Assembly (NCBI RefSeq): GCF_029892485.1
Contig: NZ_JARXVG010000004.1
Coordinates: 124,001-188,000 of the forward strand
DNA: 64,000 nucleotides
Direction: 5' to 3'
From: Variovorax boronicumulans
Lineage (GTDB): Bacteria > Pseudomonadota > Gammaproteobacteria > Burkholderiales > Burkholderiaceae_C
Position numbers and translations under genes: made by a program. Within the stretch, counting starts at the first letter, position 1, and each line of letters starts with the position of its first letter. Shown one piece after another: positions 8,955 through 18,022 of this stretch. The notes beneath the pieces were generated by a model, which was given only the letters and a program-made list of their open reading frames with translations, was not told the origin of the DNA and did not search any database.

Positions 8955-9644
8955 TCACGCCTCGGCTTCGAGCAGGTAGCCGATGCCGCGCAGCGTGCGT
9001 ATGCCCGCACCGCTGCCGACGAGTTTCTTGCGCAGGCGCGAGATGAAGGCCTCGAGCGCGTTGTCGCCCAGCGATTCGTCGAAGCTGGAAAGCTTGTCGG
9101 ACAGCGCACGCTTGCTCACGGTGCGGCCCGGCGGGCTCATCAGCTCCCACAGCACCTCGAACTCGCGCGCGGGCAGGTCGAGCGGACCGCCCGTGGTGGA
9201 GAAGCGCCGCGCCTTGCGGTCTAGCTTGAGCTGGCCGAGCAGCACGATGTCTTCGGTACCCTTGGCGCGACGCACCAGGGCGCGCAGGCGCGCCTCCACT
9301 TCGGCGAGGTCGAAGGGCTTGCCCAGGTAGTCGTCGGCACCCGCATCGAGGCCGGCGATGCGCTCCTCGGTGCGGCCGCGCGCGGTGAGCACCAGCACCG
9401 GCGTGCGGTCGCCGCGCGCACGCGCCTGTCGCAGCGCGGTGAGGCCGCTCGCGAGGCCGCTCGTGGGGCTCGCGGTGGCCGGCAGGTTGAGGTCGAGCAG
9501 CACCGCGTCGAAGGGTTGCACGCGCCAGAGGTGGTCGGCGTCTTCGACGTTGGTCGACACGTCGACCCGGTGGCCCGCGTCCGCCAGGCTGCGCAGCATC
9601 ACATCGCGCAGTACAGCGTCGTCTTCGACAAGCAGGATTCGCAT
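8955..9644 (-). CDS. OmpR-family response regulator, TctD-like
   Basis: A 229-residue regulator. The receiver domain has the acidic pair Asp8-Asp9, phosphorylation site Asp51 in LLDLNLP, a switch Thr in LVLTARG and Lys in YLGKPF. A winged-helix DNA-binding domain occupies about 130-225 (RKLVGSGAGIRTLRGIGYLL). The loop just after Asp51 carries an unusual insertion of about eight residues (ATASPTSGLASG), where most family members go straight into the DGLE-type helix. The stop overlaps the possible GTG start of the kinase gene, so the two are coupled. Confidence 0.88.
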   Translation of the reverse strand: MRILLVEDDAVLRDVMLRSLADAGHRVDVSTNVEDADHLWRVQPFDAVLLDLNLPATASPTSGLASGLTALRQARARGDRTPVLVLTARGRTEERIAGLDAGADDYLGKPFDLAEVEARLRALVRRAKGTEDIVLLGQLKLDRKARRFSTTGGPLDLPAREFEVLWELMSPPGRTVSKRALSDKLSSFDESLGDNALEAFISRLRKKLVGSGAGIRTLRGIGYLLEAEA

Positions 9645-9775
9645 GGTGGTGGGAAGTGTGAAGGGTTGCTTAATGAATGGGTCAGGGGCCGGTCAGTAGC
9701 TCCACACGATAGTCGCCGCATGAGCATACGACAGCAGCATGGAACACGGGCCATTTTCATGGCCGGCGCCACACG

Positions 9776-10645
9776 GTGAGCGCACGCGATTCCTCCGATC
9801 AGCTGAGCGTGGTGCCCCGCGAGGTGCAGCGCACCGCGGTGGTTCTGCTGCATGGTTTATGCAGCACACCTGACGAGCTGCTGACTGTGCAATCCGCATT
9901 GCGCGCACGGGGGTATGCGGTGCACCCGCTGCCGATCGACGGCTACTCGTTCGATGCCAGTGCGCCGCTGCAACATGCCGCGCCCTACGAGCGCTGGCTC
10001 GACGCCATCCAGGCGAAGGTGAAGGCGCTGCGCCAGGAGCACGACCGCGTGATGCTCGTGGGCATCTCCGCCGGCTCCTCGCTCGCGCTGGGGGCGGCCA
10101 TCCGCTGCGGCCGCGAGGTCGATGCGCTGGTGCTCATGTCGACCACGCTGCGCTTCGACGGCTGGGCCATTCCGCGCACGCAGTTCCTGCTGCCGCTGGC
10201 CTTCTACACGCCGCTCGGGCGCCTGTGGCAGTACCGCGAACGCCCGCCCTACGGCGTGAAGAACGAACGCGTGCGCGCCTGGATCGAGCGCGAGCTGCGC
10301 CATCGCAAGATCTCGCGCGCCGGCTCCTCGGTGCTCGGCGTGGGCCACCTGCGCGAACACGACCGGCTGATCCGCCATGTGCGGCGCAACCTGAACGCCG
10401 TGCAATGCGACAACGTGCTGGCGCTGCATGCCCAGCAGGACGAGGTGGCCAGCGTGGCCAATCTCGACATCCTCGCGCGCGGCCTGCGCTGCCGCTCGTT
10501 CCGCACCGTGGTCGTGGCCAACAGCTACCACATGATCACCATAGACAACGACCGCCAACAGGTTGTGCGCGAGACCGTGTCTTTCGCCGATGCGATAGCG
10601 CACGGCACCATGCCCGAGCACCCCTGCGCGCACGAGTTCGCATGA
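9776..10645 (+). CDS. alpha/beta hydrolase (serine esterase/thioesterase-like)
   Basis: A 289-residue alpha/beta hydrolase. The oxyanion segment is LLHGLCSTPDELL (24-36), the nucleophile elbow is Ser98 in GISAG, and a late His lies in NSYHMIT. There is no signal peptide, so it is cytosolic. It starts at GTG 9776; no better ATG is close. It opens a tight same-strand cluster with an acyl carrier protein (33-nt gap), a ketoacyl synthase and a fatty-acid hydroxylase-like membrane protein, so a role as acyl-thioesterase or esterase in a dedicated lipid pathway is likely. That role is inferred from context only. Confidence 0.75.
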   Translation: MSARDSSDQLSVVPREVQRTAVVLLHGLCSTPDELLTVQSALRARGYAVHPLPIDGYSFDASAPLQHAAPYERWLDAIQAKVKALRQEHDRVMLVGISAGSSLALGAAIRCGREVDALVLMSTTLRFDGWAIPRTQFLLPLAFYTPLGRLWQYRERPPYGVKNERVRAWIERELRHRKISRAGSSVLGVGHLREHDRLIRHVRRNLNAVQCDNVLALHAQQDEVASVANLDILARGLRCRSFRTVVVANSYHMITIDNDRQQVVRETVSFADAIAHGTMPEHPCAHEFA

Positions 10646-10678
10646 GTTCGCCCGAACCCACCTGAAAGGACACCGTTC

Positions 10679-10960
10679 ATGTCTTCGCCCACCTTCAACA
10701 GCATCGCGACGATCCTGGAGGCCGACTTCAAGGTCGACCGCAGCGCCATCTCCCCCGCCACCGTGCTGACCGACCTCGGTCTCGATTCGCTCGCGCTGAT
10801 GGAGTTCGTGTTCGCGGTGGAAGATGCCTTCCACCTGCGCATTCCCGAAGACCGGCTGGACCCGCGCGAAGCCGGCATCACGCTGCAGCGCCTGTGCGAA
10901 GTGATCGACGCCGAGAGCAGCGGCGCGGTCGCATCGTCCGTCGAAGCCGCCCACGCATGA
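10679..10960 (+). CDS. acyl carrier protein
   Basis: A 93-residue phosphopantetheine-binding protein. The 4'-phosphopantetheine attachment site is Ser37 in DLGLDSLALMEF, with the usual acidic helix II after it and an extra alanine-rich tail. It lies between the hydrolase and the ketoacyl synthase on the same strand with gaps of 33 and 22 nt. It is distinct from a housekeeping AcpP, which would sit among fab genes, so it probably serves this cluster only. Confidence 0.88.
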   Translation: MSSPTFNSIATILEADFKVDRSAISPATVLTDLGLDSLALMEFVFAVEDAFHLRIPEDRLDPREAGITLQRLCEVIDAESSGAVASSVEAAHA

Positions 10961-10982
10961 GCGCCGCGCCAGGGGTGCACCG

Positions 10983-12275
10983 ATGAGCAGCAACGCCGCC
11001 CACGCCATGCTGGCCGCATCCGCGGCGCGCGCCGCCTCGGCGCCCCTGCGCGTGAGCGGATTGGGTTTCGTCACGCCCATCGGCCGCACCGTCGAGGCCT
11101 TCGACGATGCGCTGTTCAACGGTCGCTCGGCCGTGCGCGCGCAGGTGCTCGAGATCAAGGGCATGGACCCGATGTCGCTCGCCGTGGCCGCCTGCGATTT
11201 CGATTCGAACGGCGTGCGGAGCACTTCGCGCCTGCCGCTGGACCGCGGCACGGCCATGGCGCTCGCCGCCGCGCAGGATGCGGCCGCAGAGGCCGGCCTG
11301 GTCGCAGACAGCGTCGACCCGGAGCGCCTGGGCATCTTCTGGGGCAGCGGCCTCGCGGGCGCGGGTGCTTTCGACACCACGACCAGCGCGCTCTACGGCG
11401 AACAAAAGCGCATGCGCCCGACGACCGTGCTCACCGTGATGCCCAACGCCGCTGTGGCGGAACTGGCGCTGCACTTCGGCGCGCGCGGCTCGGCCATTGC
11501 CTATGCGTGTGCCTGCGCCTCCTCGGCCGTGGCCATCGGCGAAGCGATGCGCGCGATTCGCGGCGGCTGGATCGACGTTGCCATCGTCGGCGGCCACGAT
11601 GCGATGCTCACTCCCGGCGTGATGGCCAGCTGGCATGCGATGCGCGTGATGGCGCCGCCACCGGCCGATGCGCCCTCCACCGCCTGCCGGCCTTTTTCCG
11701 CCGACCGCGCGGGCTTTGCCATCGGCGAGGGCGCGGCGGCGCTGGTGATCGAATCCGAAGCGCATGCACAGGCGCGCGGTGCGAACGCTGCACCCTTCGT
11801 GCTCGCTGGCTACGCGACCAACTGCGACGGCACGCACATCACCAATCCCGACAGCGCCGGCCAGGTGCGCGCGATGCGCGCCGCGCTGCGCGATGCCGGC
11901 ATCGAGGCCTCCGACATCGGGCACATCAACGCGCACGGCACCGCCACATCGGCGGGCGATGCGGCCGAAGCCGCTTCGATCCGCGAGGTGTTCGGCAATG
12001 CCACGCCCGTGAGCGCGACCAAGGCCATTCACGGCCACGTGCTCGGCGGCGGCGGTGCCATCGAGCTCATTGCCGCGCTGCGCGCGCTGGCGCGCGAGTC
12101 GCTCCCGCCCATCGCCAACCTGCAGACGCCGGATGCGGCATTCGACATCGACTTCGTGCGGGGCGAAGCGCGCGAAGCCAGGGGCATGCGTTACGCGCTC
12201 TCCAATTCCTTCGCCTTCGGCGGCACCAACGCGGTGATCGTGGCCGGTCGCGCACCGGATGCGCGGGACCGCTGA
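10983..12275 (+). CDS. beta-ketoacyl-ACP synthase (FabF-like)
   Basis: A 430-residue thiolase-fold condensing enzyme. The Cys-His-His triad of elongating ketosynthases is present: Cys176 in YACACASS, His318 in NAHGTATS and His352 in KAIHGHVLGGGG. A 23-residue low-complexity Ala/Ser leader precedes the family start (LRVSGLGFVTPIG). Two further cysteines surround the catalytic one (CACAS), which is unusual. Together with the ACP beside it, it should extend or condense acyl chains by decarboxylative Claisen reaction. The acyl substrate cannot be told from the sequence. Confidence 0.88.
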   Translation: MSSNAAHAMLAASAARAASAPLRVSGLGFVTPIGRTVEAFDDALFNGRSAVRAQVLEIKGMDPMSLAVAACDFDSNGVRSTSRLPLDRGTAMALAAAQDAAAEAGLVADSVDPERLGIFWGSGLAGAGAFDTTTSALYGEQKRMRPTTVLTVMPNAAVAELALHFGARGSAIAYACACASSAVAIGEAMRAIRGGWIDVAIVGGHDAMLTPGVMASWHAMRVMAPPPADAPSTACRPFSADRAGFAIGEGAAALVIESEAHAQARGANAAPFVLAGYATNCDGTHITNPDSAGQVRAMRAALRDAGIEASDIGHINAHGTATSAGDAAEAASIREVFGNATPVSATKAIHGHVLGGGGAIELIAALRALARESLPPIANLQTPDAAFDIDFVRGEAREARGMRYALSNSFAFGGTNAVIVAGRAPDARDR

Positions 12276-12311
12276 AAGATCCGCTGAAGACCCGCTGAAC
12301 AACAGGACACG

Positions 12312-13439
12312 GTGCATCGGCTGGTCGTTCTCGTCGTGCCCGTGTTCGCGCTGCTCATGGCCTGCGAATTCGCTTGGGGCTGGCTCAGGAAGCGCAACAC
12401 CTACCGCTTCAGCGACACGCTCGGCAGCCTGAGCCAGGGCTTGCTGAGCCAGGCACTCGCGGTGTGCACGCAGCTCTTCCAGATCGGTCTCTACGCGATG
12501 GTCTATCCGGCCGTCGCGATCTGGACGCGGCCCGCCTTCTGGGACGGAGCCATCGGCTGGATCGTCGCGGTGCTGCTGTTCGACTTCTGCGACTACTGGC
12601 TGCACCGCGCGGGGCATGAGTCGGCGGTGTTCTGGGCCGCGCACTCGGTGCACCACCAGAGCCAGCAGTTCAACTTCTCGACCGCACTGCGGCAGGAGAG
12701 CATGGTCGCCTTCCTGGGCTGGGCCTTCTACCTGCCGATGGCGGTCGTCGGCGTGCCGCCCGAGCAGTTCGGCATCGCAGGACTCATCGTGCTGGTCTAC
12801 CAGTTCTGGATCCACACCGAGCACATCGGCAAGCTCGGCTGGTTCGACCGCGTGTTCTCCTCGCCCTCGAACCACCGCGTGCACCACGCGGTGAACGACG
12901 GCTATGTGGACCGCAACTACGGCGGCATGCTCGTGGTGTGGGACCGGATGTTCGGCACCTTCGCGGAAGAGAACGAACGCGCGGTCTACGGCACGCGCAA
13001 GGCGCTGGCGAGCTTCGATCCGCTGCGGGCCATCTTCGGGCCGTATGCGCCGCTCGTGCGCGACAGCTGGCACACGCGCAGATGGCGCGACAAGCTCGCG
13101 GTGTGGCTCAAGCCGCCAGGCTGGCGGCCGGCCGATGTGGCGGCGCGCTTTCCGGAAGCGCCGTTCTCGCTCGACCAGGCGATGCACATCCACGACCCTG
13201 CGCTGACCCGCGTGCAGGTTGCTTCAGCATCGCTGCACTTCATCGGATGGATCGGCGTGACGCTTGCCTTTCTGTGGGTCGCCGACGACCTTGCATTCCG
13301 CACTGGCCTCGAACTCCTCGCGCTGGCCGTCGCGGGTTTCTGGACCATCGGTGCGGTGCTCGATTCGCGCATCCGCCTGCGATGGGCCTGGTGTGTGCAA
13401 TGCGCGCTGCTGGCGTTCTCGGTGGCGCTGCTGGCCTGA
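12312..13439 (+). CDS. sterol desaturase / fatty acid hydroxylase family membrane protein
   Basis: A 375-residue integral membrane protein starting at GTG 12312, with AGGA upstream. The four di-iron histidine clusters of the family are present: HRAGH (98-102), HSVHH (111-115), HTEH (168-171) and HRVHH (188-192). At least six hydrophobic segments occur, the last three after residue 275 forming an extra C-terminal membrane module. Such enzymes hydroxylate or desaturate C-H bonds of lipids using O2. It is the last gene of the hydrolase-ACP-ketosynthase cluster, so the substrate is probably the acyl chain made there. Confidence 0.85.
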   Translation: MHRLVVLVVPVFALLMACEFAWGWLRKRNTYRFSDTLGSLSQGLLSQALAVCTQLFQIGLYAMVYPAVAIWTRPAFWDGAIGWIVAVLLFDFCDYWLHRAGHESAVFWAAHSVHHQSQQFNFSTALRQESMVAFLGWAFYLPMAVVGVPPEQFGIAGLIVLVYQFWIHTEHIGKLGWFDRVFSSPSNHRVHHAVNDGYVDRNYGGMLVVWDRMFGTFAEENERAVYGTRKALASFDPLRAIFGPYAPLVRDSWHTRRWRDKLAVWLKPPGWRPADVAARFPEAPFSLDQAMHIHDPALTRVQVASASLHFIGWIGVTLAFLWVADDLAFRTGLELLALAVAGFWTIGAVLDSRIRLRWAWCVQCALLAFSVALLA

Positions 13440-13487
13440 GGCGCAGTCGCTAAGCTCAGCGCTTCCATCGTTTCGAGACTTACACCC

Positions 13488-13970
13488 ATGCGCAGGCTCG
13501 CCACGCCCGAAGACCTCCACGCCGTCTTCACGCTCTACATGCACGAGAAAGTCGTGCCCTATCTCGGCTACGACCCGATGCCGCTCGAAGGCTTTAGCCC
13601 CATCTACCAGGAGATGGTCGAGAGCGGACGCTTCTTCGTCTATGAACTGGACGGCCGGATCGCCGGCTTCTACCGCGCCACGCGCTATCCGGGCCGGGTG
13701 CAGCATGTGGCCAGCCTGGGAACGCTGGCCGTCGATCCGGCGCTGCACGGGCAAGGCGTGGCGCTCGCGATGGTGAGCCAGGCCATCGACGAGCTCAAGG
13801 CCGTGGGCGTCAAGCGCATCGAACTCTGTGTAGAGAGCGACAACGCGCCGGCCTTGCGCTTCTACAAGAAGCTGGGTTTCCAGCACGAAGGCACGTTGCG
13901 CAAGTTCTACAAGCGGGCCGGCGATGCAGAGGCCATCGACGATCACATGATGGCGCTGCTGTTCGACTGA
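13488..13970 (+). CDS. GNAT family N-acetyltransferase
   Basis: A 160-residue single-domain GNAT protein. It has the acetyl-CoA binding segment VDPALHGQGVALAMV, the following helix, and the ESDNAPALRFYKKLGF motif characteristic of RimI/Rim-like acetyltransferases. The ATG at 13488 is the only sensible start. It is separated by 48 nt from the hydroxylase gene and converges on copA, 6 nt beyond its stop. The acceptor is unknown. Confidence 0.85.
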   Translation: MRRLATPEDLHAVFTLYMHEKVVPYLGYDPMPLEGFSPIYQEMVESGRFFVYELDGRIAGFYRATRYPGRVQHVASLGTLAVDPALHGQGVALAMVSQAIDELKAVGVKRIELCVESDNAPALRFYKKLGFQHEGTLRKFYKRAGDAEAIDDHMMALLFD

Positions 13971-13976
13971 AACAGT

Positions 13977-16223
13977 TCAGGGCTTCCAGCGACGCAGCAG
14001 CAGCGCGTTCGCCATCACGCTCACGCTCGACAGCGCCATCGCCGCGCCGGCCACCACCGGACTCAGCAGCCCGAAGGCCGCGAGCGGAATACCGGCCACG
14101 TTGTAGGCGAAGGCCCAGAACAGGTTCTGCCGGATCTTCGCCACCGTGCGCGCCGAGAGTTCGAAAGCCTGGGCAACCAGTGCGAGATCGCCGCGCATCA
14201 GCGTGATACCGGCCGCTTCCATCGCCACGTCGGTTCCGCCACCCGAAGGCGCCATCGCGATGCCCACGTCGGCCGCGGCGAGCGCGGGCGCGTCGTTGGC
14301 GCCATCGCCGACCATCGCGACCACATGGCCGTCGCGGCGCAAGGCACTGACCTGTGCGGCCTTGTCGGCCGGCAGCACATCGGCGCGCACATCCTCGATG
14401 GCAATGCCGAGGCGGGCTGCCATCGCTTGCGCGGCACGCAGGTTGTCGCCCGAGATCATCACCACGCGCAGGCCTCTTGCACGCAGCGTGCGAATGGCTT
14501 CAGCAGCCTGCGGCTTGGGCTCGTCGGCGAAGGCCAGCAAGGCCTGCACATGCGCGGCCCCTGCTTCGTCGAAACGCAACAGCGCCGACACCGTGGCACC
14601 TTGCGCCTGCAGCCTTTCGATCTCGGCTTCCGCGGGCATCGCATCGAGCTCCCTGCACCAGCGCAGGCTTGCGATGGCCCAGGAGGCGCCGTTCACTTCG
14701 CCGCGAACACCGCGGCCCGGCATCGCCTGCATGGCGCCCAGCGGCGGCGCCTGCACGCCGCGTTGTGCGGCAGCCGCGAGCACCGAGCGTGCGAGCGGAT
14801 GCTCGCTGCCGCCCTGCAGGCTGGCGGCGATGGCCAGCAGTTCGTCTTCCGTCGCGTTGCTGCCCGCCGCCGGCCGCAACACGGTGAGCACGGGGCGGCC
14901 CATCGTCAACGTGCCGGTCTTGTCGAAGGCCACGGTGTCGACGCGGTGTGCAATTTCCAGTGCGCGCGCGTCCTTGATCAGGATGCCGTGCCGCGCCGCC
15001 ACGCCGGTACCCGCCATCACCGCCACTGGTGTTGCGAGGCCCAGCGCACAGGGGCAAGCGATCACCAACACCGCCACCGCATGGATCAACGCGGTCTCGA
15101 TGCCCGCTCCTGCGACGAGCCAACCTGCCAGCGTGATCAGCGCAATCACCAGCACCACGGGCACGAACACGGCCGCGACCTTGTCCACCAGCCGCTGGAT
15201 CGGCGCCTTGGCGGCCTGAGCGTCCTCGACCAGACGGATGATGCGCGCCAGCACGCTCTCGGCACCGATCGCGCGCACCTCGATCACCATGCGGCCGTCG
15301 CCGTTGACCGCGCCGCCTGTCAATGCATCGCCAGGGCCCTTGGCCACCGGCAGGGGTTCGCCGGTGAGCATCGATTCATCGACTTCGGACTGGCCTTCGA
15401 TCACGCGCGCATCGGCCGGCACGCGTTCGCCGGGCCGCACGGCGAGGCGGTCGCCCACCATCACCTCGGCGAGCGGCACATCGCTCTCGCCGCGTGCGCC
15501 GACCAAGTGCGCCACCTCGGGGCGCAGCTGCTGGAGCGCGCGTATCGCGGAGGTGGCCTGGCGCTTGGCACGGGCCTCGAGCCATTTGCCGAGCAGCACC
15601 AGCGTGATCACCACGGCCGAGGCTTCGAAGTACAGGTGCGGCATCTCGCCGTGCCCTGCATGTTCGCCGGCGGTTGCGCGCCACCACAGCCAGAGCGACA
15701 ACCCGAAGGCCGCGCTGGTGCCCAGGGCCACCAGCAGGTCCATGTTGCCGGTACGGGCCTTGGCCGCATGCCAGCCCGCGCGGTAGAAGCGCGCGCCCAG
15801 CCAGAACTGCACCGGTGCAGCGAGCAGCAATTGCAGCCAGGGCGGCAGCATCCAGTCCTGCCCGAACGGATCGCCGAGCATCGGCGCCAGGAGCGGAATC
15901 GACAGCGCGAGGCCGATGGCCACTGGACCGAAACCATGCCACGGTGACAAGGCCGCCGCTTCGTCGGCCGCACTGCTTGCCGCGCGGGGTTCGTAGCCGG
16001 CGGCGCGCACGGCGCGGCGCAGGCGCGCATCCATGTCCTCGGCAGCATCGGTGGTCACCACGCGGGCGGATTCGGTCGCGAGGTTCACGCTGACGTCCTG
16101 CACGCCGGTCACGTTCTTGAGGGCTCGTTCCACGCGCATCACGCACGAAGCGCAGGTCATGCCGCCGACCGAGAGGTCCAGCGTGGCAGTGGCTGCCGAG
16201 GGATGTTGCTGCAGTGTTTCCAT
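13977..16223 (-). CDS. copA: copper-translocating P-type ATPase
   Basis: A 748-residue P1B-type ATPase. One N-terminal HMA domain carries the metal-binding Cys24-Ala-Ser-Cys27. Transmembrane helices lead to the CPC metal-path motif at 390-392, the phosphorylation site is Asp434 in DKTGT, the SEHPLA motif has His475, and the hinge is MVGDGAND. These features mark Cu(I)/Ag(I) export across the inner membrane. It diverges from copZ-cueR, and a MerR-type promoter with a 19-bp spacer lies directly upstream. Confidence 0.95.
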   Translation of the reverse strand: METLQQHPSAATATLDLSVGGMTCASCVMRVERALKNVTGVQDVSVNLATESARVVTTDAAEDMDARLRRAVRAAGYEPRAASSAADEAAALSPWHGFGPVAIGLALSIPLLAPMLGDPFGQDWMLPPWLQLLLAAPVQFWLGARFYRAGWHAAKARTGNMDLLVALGTSAAFGLSLWLWWRATAGEHAGHGEMPHLYFEASAVVITLVLLGKWLEARAKRQATSAIRALQQLRPEVAHLVGARGESDVPLAEVMVGDRLAVRPGERVPADARVIEGQSEVDESMLTGEPLPVAKGPGDALTGGAVNGDGRMVIEVRAIGAESVLARIIRLVEDAQAAKAPIQRLVDKVAAVFVPVVLVIALITLAGWLVAGAGIETALIHAVAVLVIACPCALGLATPVAVMAGTGVAARHGILIKDARALEIAHRVDTVAFDKTGTLTMGRPVLTVLRPAAGSNATEDELLAIAASLQGGSEHPLARSVLAAAAQRGVQAPPLGAMQAMPGRGVRGEVNGASWAIASLRWCRELDAMPAEAEIERLQAQGATVSALLRFDEAGAAHVQALLAFADEPKPQAAEAIRTLRARGLRVVMISGDNLRAAQAMAARLGIAIEDVRADVLPADKAAQVSALRRDGHVVAMVGDGANDAPALAAADVGIAMAPSGGGTDVAMEAAGITLMRGDLALVAQAFELSARTVAKIRQNLFWAFAYNVAGIPLAAFGLLSPVVAGAAMALSSVSVMANALLLRRWKP

Positions 16224-16230
16224 GTGTCGA

Positions 16231-16261
16231 AGACTAAGGCTTCACACCATGGCAAGGTCAA
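16231..16261 (-). promoter_or_regulatory. CueR-type promoter of copA
   Basis: On the reverse strand a -35 element TTGACC (16256-16261) and a -10-like TAGTCT (16231-16236) are separated by 19 bp, the over-long spacer of MerR-family promoters. The spacer begins TTGCC and contains a partial dyad, ACCTTGCC against GAAGCCTT. This fits activation of copA by the CueR encoded on the opposite strand. Confidence 0.7.
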
Positions 16262-16367
16262 GGCCGCGCCTGGAGTGCCCCTTCGCTGGACATTGACATC
16301 GTGGGAGGGTTCAGACTGGCGGCTCATTTCATTCATCCATTCATCCACCAAAGAAGGAGTCAGAACG

Positions 16368-16562
16368 ATGAGCCAGAAATTCCAGGTCTCCGGCATGAGC
16401 TGCGGCCACTGCGTGAACGCAGTGCAGAACGCGGTGCAGGCGGTCGATCCCGAAGCGCAGGTCACCGTCGACCTCGAGACGGGCCATGTCGACGTGCTGA
16501 GCGAGCAGCCGCGCAAGGACATCGTGGCCGCCATCGAGAACGCGGGCTACGGCGTTCAATGA
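16368..16562 (+). CDS. copZ: copper chaperone, heavy-metal-associated domain protein (CopZ-like)
   Basis: A 64-residue single HMA domain starting MSQKFQVSGMSCGHC. Cys12 and Cys15 form the CxxC metal site, and the beta-alpha-beta-beta-alpha-beta fold is complete to the end. AAGGAG lies 9 nt before the ATG. It would shuttle Cu(I) to CopA. Its TGA overlaps the cueR start (ATGA), so chaperone and regulator are co-translated. Confidence 0.92.
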   Translation: MSQKFQVSGMSCGHCVNAVQNAVQAVDPEAQVTVDLETGHVDVLSEQPRKDIVAAIENAGYGVQ

Positions 16563-16960
16563 CCGGCCAAGTCGCCATCGGCGAAGCCGCGCGCCTCTCG
16601 GGCGTGTCGGCGCGCATGGTCCGGCACTACGAGGGGCTGGGCCTCCTGCCGGCGGTGGCGCGCACCGACAGCGGCTACCGCCAGTACGGCGAGGCCGATG
16701 TGCACACGCTGCGCTTCATCAAGCGCTCACGCGACCTCGGTTTTTCGATGGAAGAAATCGCCGAGCTGGTGGGCCTCTGGCACAACCGCCGGCGCGCGAG
16801 TTCGAGCGTCAAGCGGATTGCACAGAAGCACCTGGGCGAACTGGAGCAGCGCATCGCTGACATGCAATCGATGCGCAACACGCTCGCGCACCTCGTGCAT
16901 TGCTGTCATGGCGATGCGCGTCCCGACTGCCCGATCCTCGACGACCTGAGCAAGGTCTAG
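16559..16960 (+). CDS. cueR: Cu(I)-responsive MerR-family regulator
   Basis: A 133-residue MerR-type regulator. The winged helix starts IGEAARLSGVSARMVRHYE, followed by the dimerisation helix (about 78-112). The C-terminal metal loop has Cys116 and Cys124 (CCHGDARPDC), the same eight-residue spacing as E. coli CueR Cys112/Cys120; an additional Cys115 precedes them. It should sense Cu(I) or Ag(I) and activate the divergent copA promoter and possibly its own operon. Confidence 0.92.
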   Translation: MTGQVAIGEAARLSGVSARMVRHYEGLGLLPAVARTDSGYRQYGEADVHTLRFIKRSRDLGFSMEEIAELVGLWHNRRRASSSVKRIAQKHLGELEQRIADMQSMRNTLAHLVHCCHGDARPDCPILDDLSKV

Positions 16961-16976
16961 CCAGCTCTCTCGCCCA

Positions 16977-17073
16977 GGAACACCGCGGAACCGGTTTTGC
17001 CGGGCCGCTGGTGTTGCCCCCGGCGAGGGGGTTGGAGAAGCGACACGCAGTGCGCGAAGCCTGGGGGAGAGCC
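16977..17073. repeat. dispersed intergenic repeat, copy 1
   Basis: A 97-nt element nearly identical to 19407-19500. It contains a CCGG-TTTTG-CCGG hairpin and a CCCCC-GGCGA-GGGGG hairpin, and ends CTGGGGGAGAGCC. It lies between cueR and the convergent TerB-like gene. The two copies differ by scattered substitutions and a few-base gap after GTTGGAG. Confidence 0.85.
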
Positions 17074-17077
17074 TGTT

Positions 17078-18022
17078 TCAGGCACCTCGTACGAGCGACA
17101 GCACCTTGCCCGCATCCAGCGTGCGGGCCTTCTCCTGGATGGCCGGCAGATATTGCGTCTGCAGGCTCTGGCCCTCCTTCACCACGCCCGAGAACGCTTC
17201 CTTGAGCATCTGCGTCGAGAGCGTGCGGCCGCCGGCGTAATAGCGCTTGGCCACATGGCCCAGCGCATAGGTCGAGGCGAAGCTCATGCCCGAACTCACG
17301 GCCTGGTTGCCCAGCCCGCGCAGCAGGCCGCCGCCCACCTTGCCGAGCAAGCCACCGAGCAGCTTGCGCCCGGCCTGCTCCAGATACTGCGAAGTCAGGC
17401 CCACGCCGACCGTGGCCAGGAAATCCTTGATGTGGCCGCTGTCGAGCTGGTAGCCGTGCGCCTGGCCGATGCGGTAGACCAGCTTCATCTGCAGCGGAAT
17501 GATCGCCATGGTCGAAAGCGTTTCGGGCAGCAGTTCGAGCGCGCCGTTGAGAATGGCGGCATTGAGGATCGACTTGTCGAGCTCGGCGCTGTCCGGCGTG
17601 TTGGGGGCGGCAACCGCGGTCACGGCGGTTCCTGCTGCCGCGGCCACGGGCACCGCGGCGATTTCTTCGGCCTGCTCTGAAAACCGCGCCGCCGAGGCAT
17701 CAAGTCCGAGCGAGGTGCGCACATCCATCAGGAACATGCGCTCCGCTTCCGATTGCGCGCCGTCCGCATCGCAGACGCACACCGCCATTTCATAGGCGAG
17801 CTGCTTCGATTCGTTGCTGCCCAGGTCGCCGGCCACCGAGGCCAGCGACACGCGCTTCATCAGCACGTCCTGGTAGAGCGTCGGCAGGTTCAGCCCGTCG
17901 GCTTGCGACAGGCCCTCCGCAATGCGCTTGATCTCGGCGCGCTCACGCTCGTGCTTGTCGCCGTCGACAAAGGCAGCCAGCAGGCTCAGGGTCACGATGG
18001 CCTTGGTTTCTGAAGGTGTCAT
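17078..18022 (-). CDS. TerB-like tellurite-resistance fold protein with DUF697-like C-terminal half
   Basis: A 314-residue protein. Residues 1-125 are a TerB-like helical domain (KAIVTLSLLAAFVDGDKHERERAEIKRI), with conserved acidic residues at helix ends that could bind a metal. After an Ala/Val-rich linker (about 125-145), residues 150-314 are helical and Gly-rich (YRIGQAHGYQLD, GGLLGKVGGGLLRGLGNQA), resembling the DUF697/YcjF type of membrane-associated domain. The function is unknown; homologous domains are tied to envelope stress. The start is taken at ATG 18020-18022, giving MTPSETK. Its upstream region is the DnaA-box-rich stretch. Confidence 0.75.
   Translation of the reverse strand: MTPSETKAIVTLSLLAAFVDGDKHERERAEIKRIAEGLSQADGLNLPTLYQDVLMKRVSLASVAGDLGSNESKQLAYEMAVCVCDADGAQSEAERMFLMDVRTSLGLDASAARFSEQAEEIAAVPVAAAAGTAVTAVAAPNTPDSAELDKSILNAAILNGALELLPETLSTMAIIPLQMKLVYRIGQAHGYQLDSGHIKDFLATVGVGLTSQYLEQAGRKLLGGLLGKVGGGLLRGLGNQAVSSGMSFASTYALGHVAKRYYAGGRTLSTQMLKEAFSGVVKEGQSLQTQYLPAIQEKARTLDAGKVLSLVRGA

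Noticed and set aside
10878..13193. Reverse 771-codon frame opposite the ketosynthase and hydroxylase genes
   Set aside because: A shadow; the forward frames contain intact catalytic residues.
14325..15947. Forward 540-codon frame opposite copA
   Set aside because: His/Arg/Gln-rich shadow of the ATPase gene.
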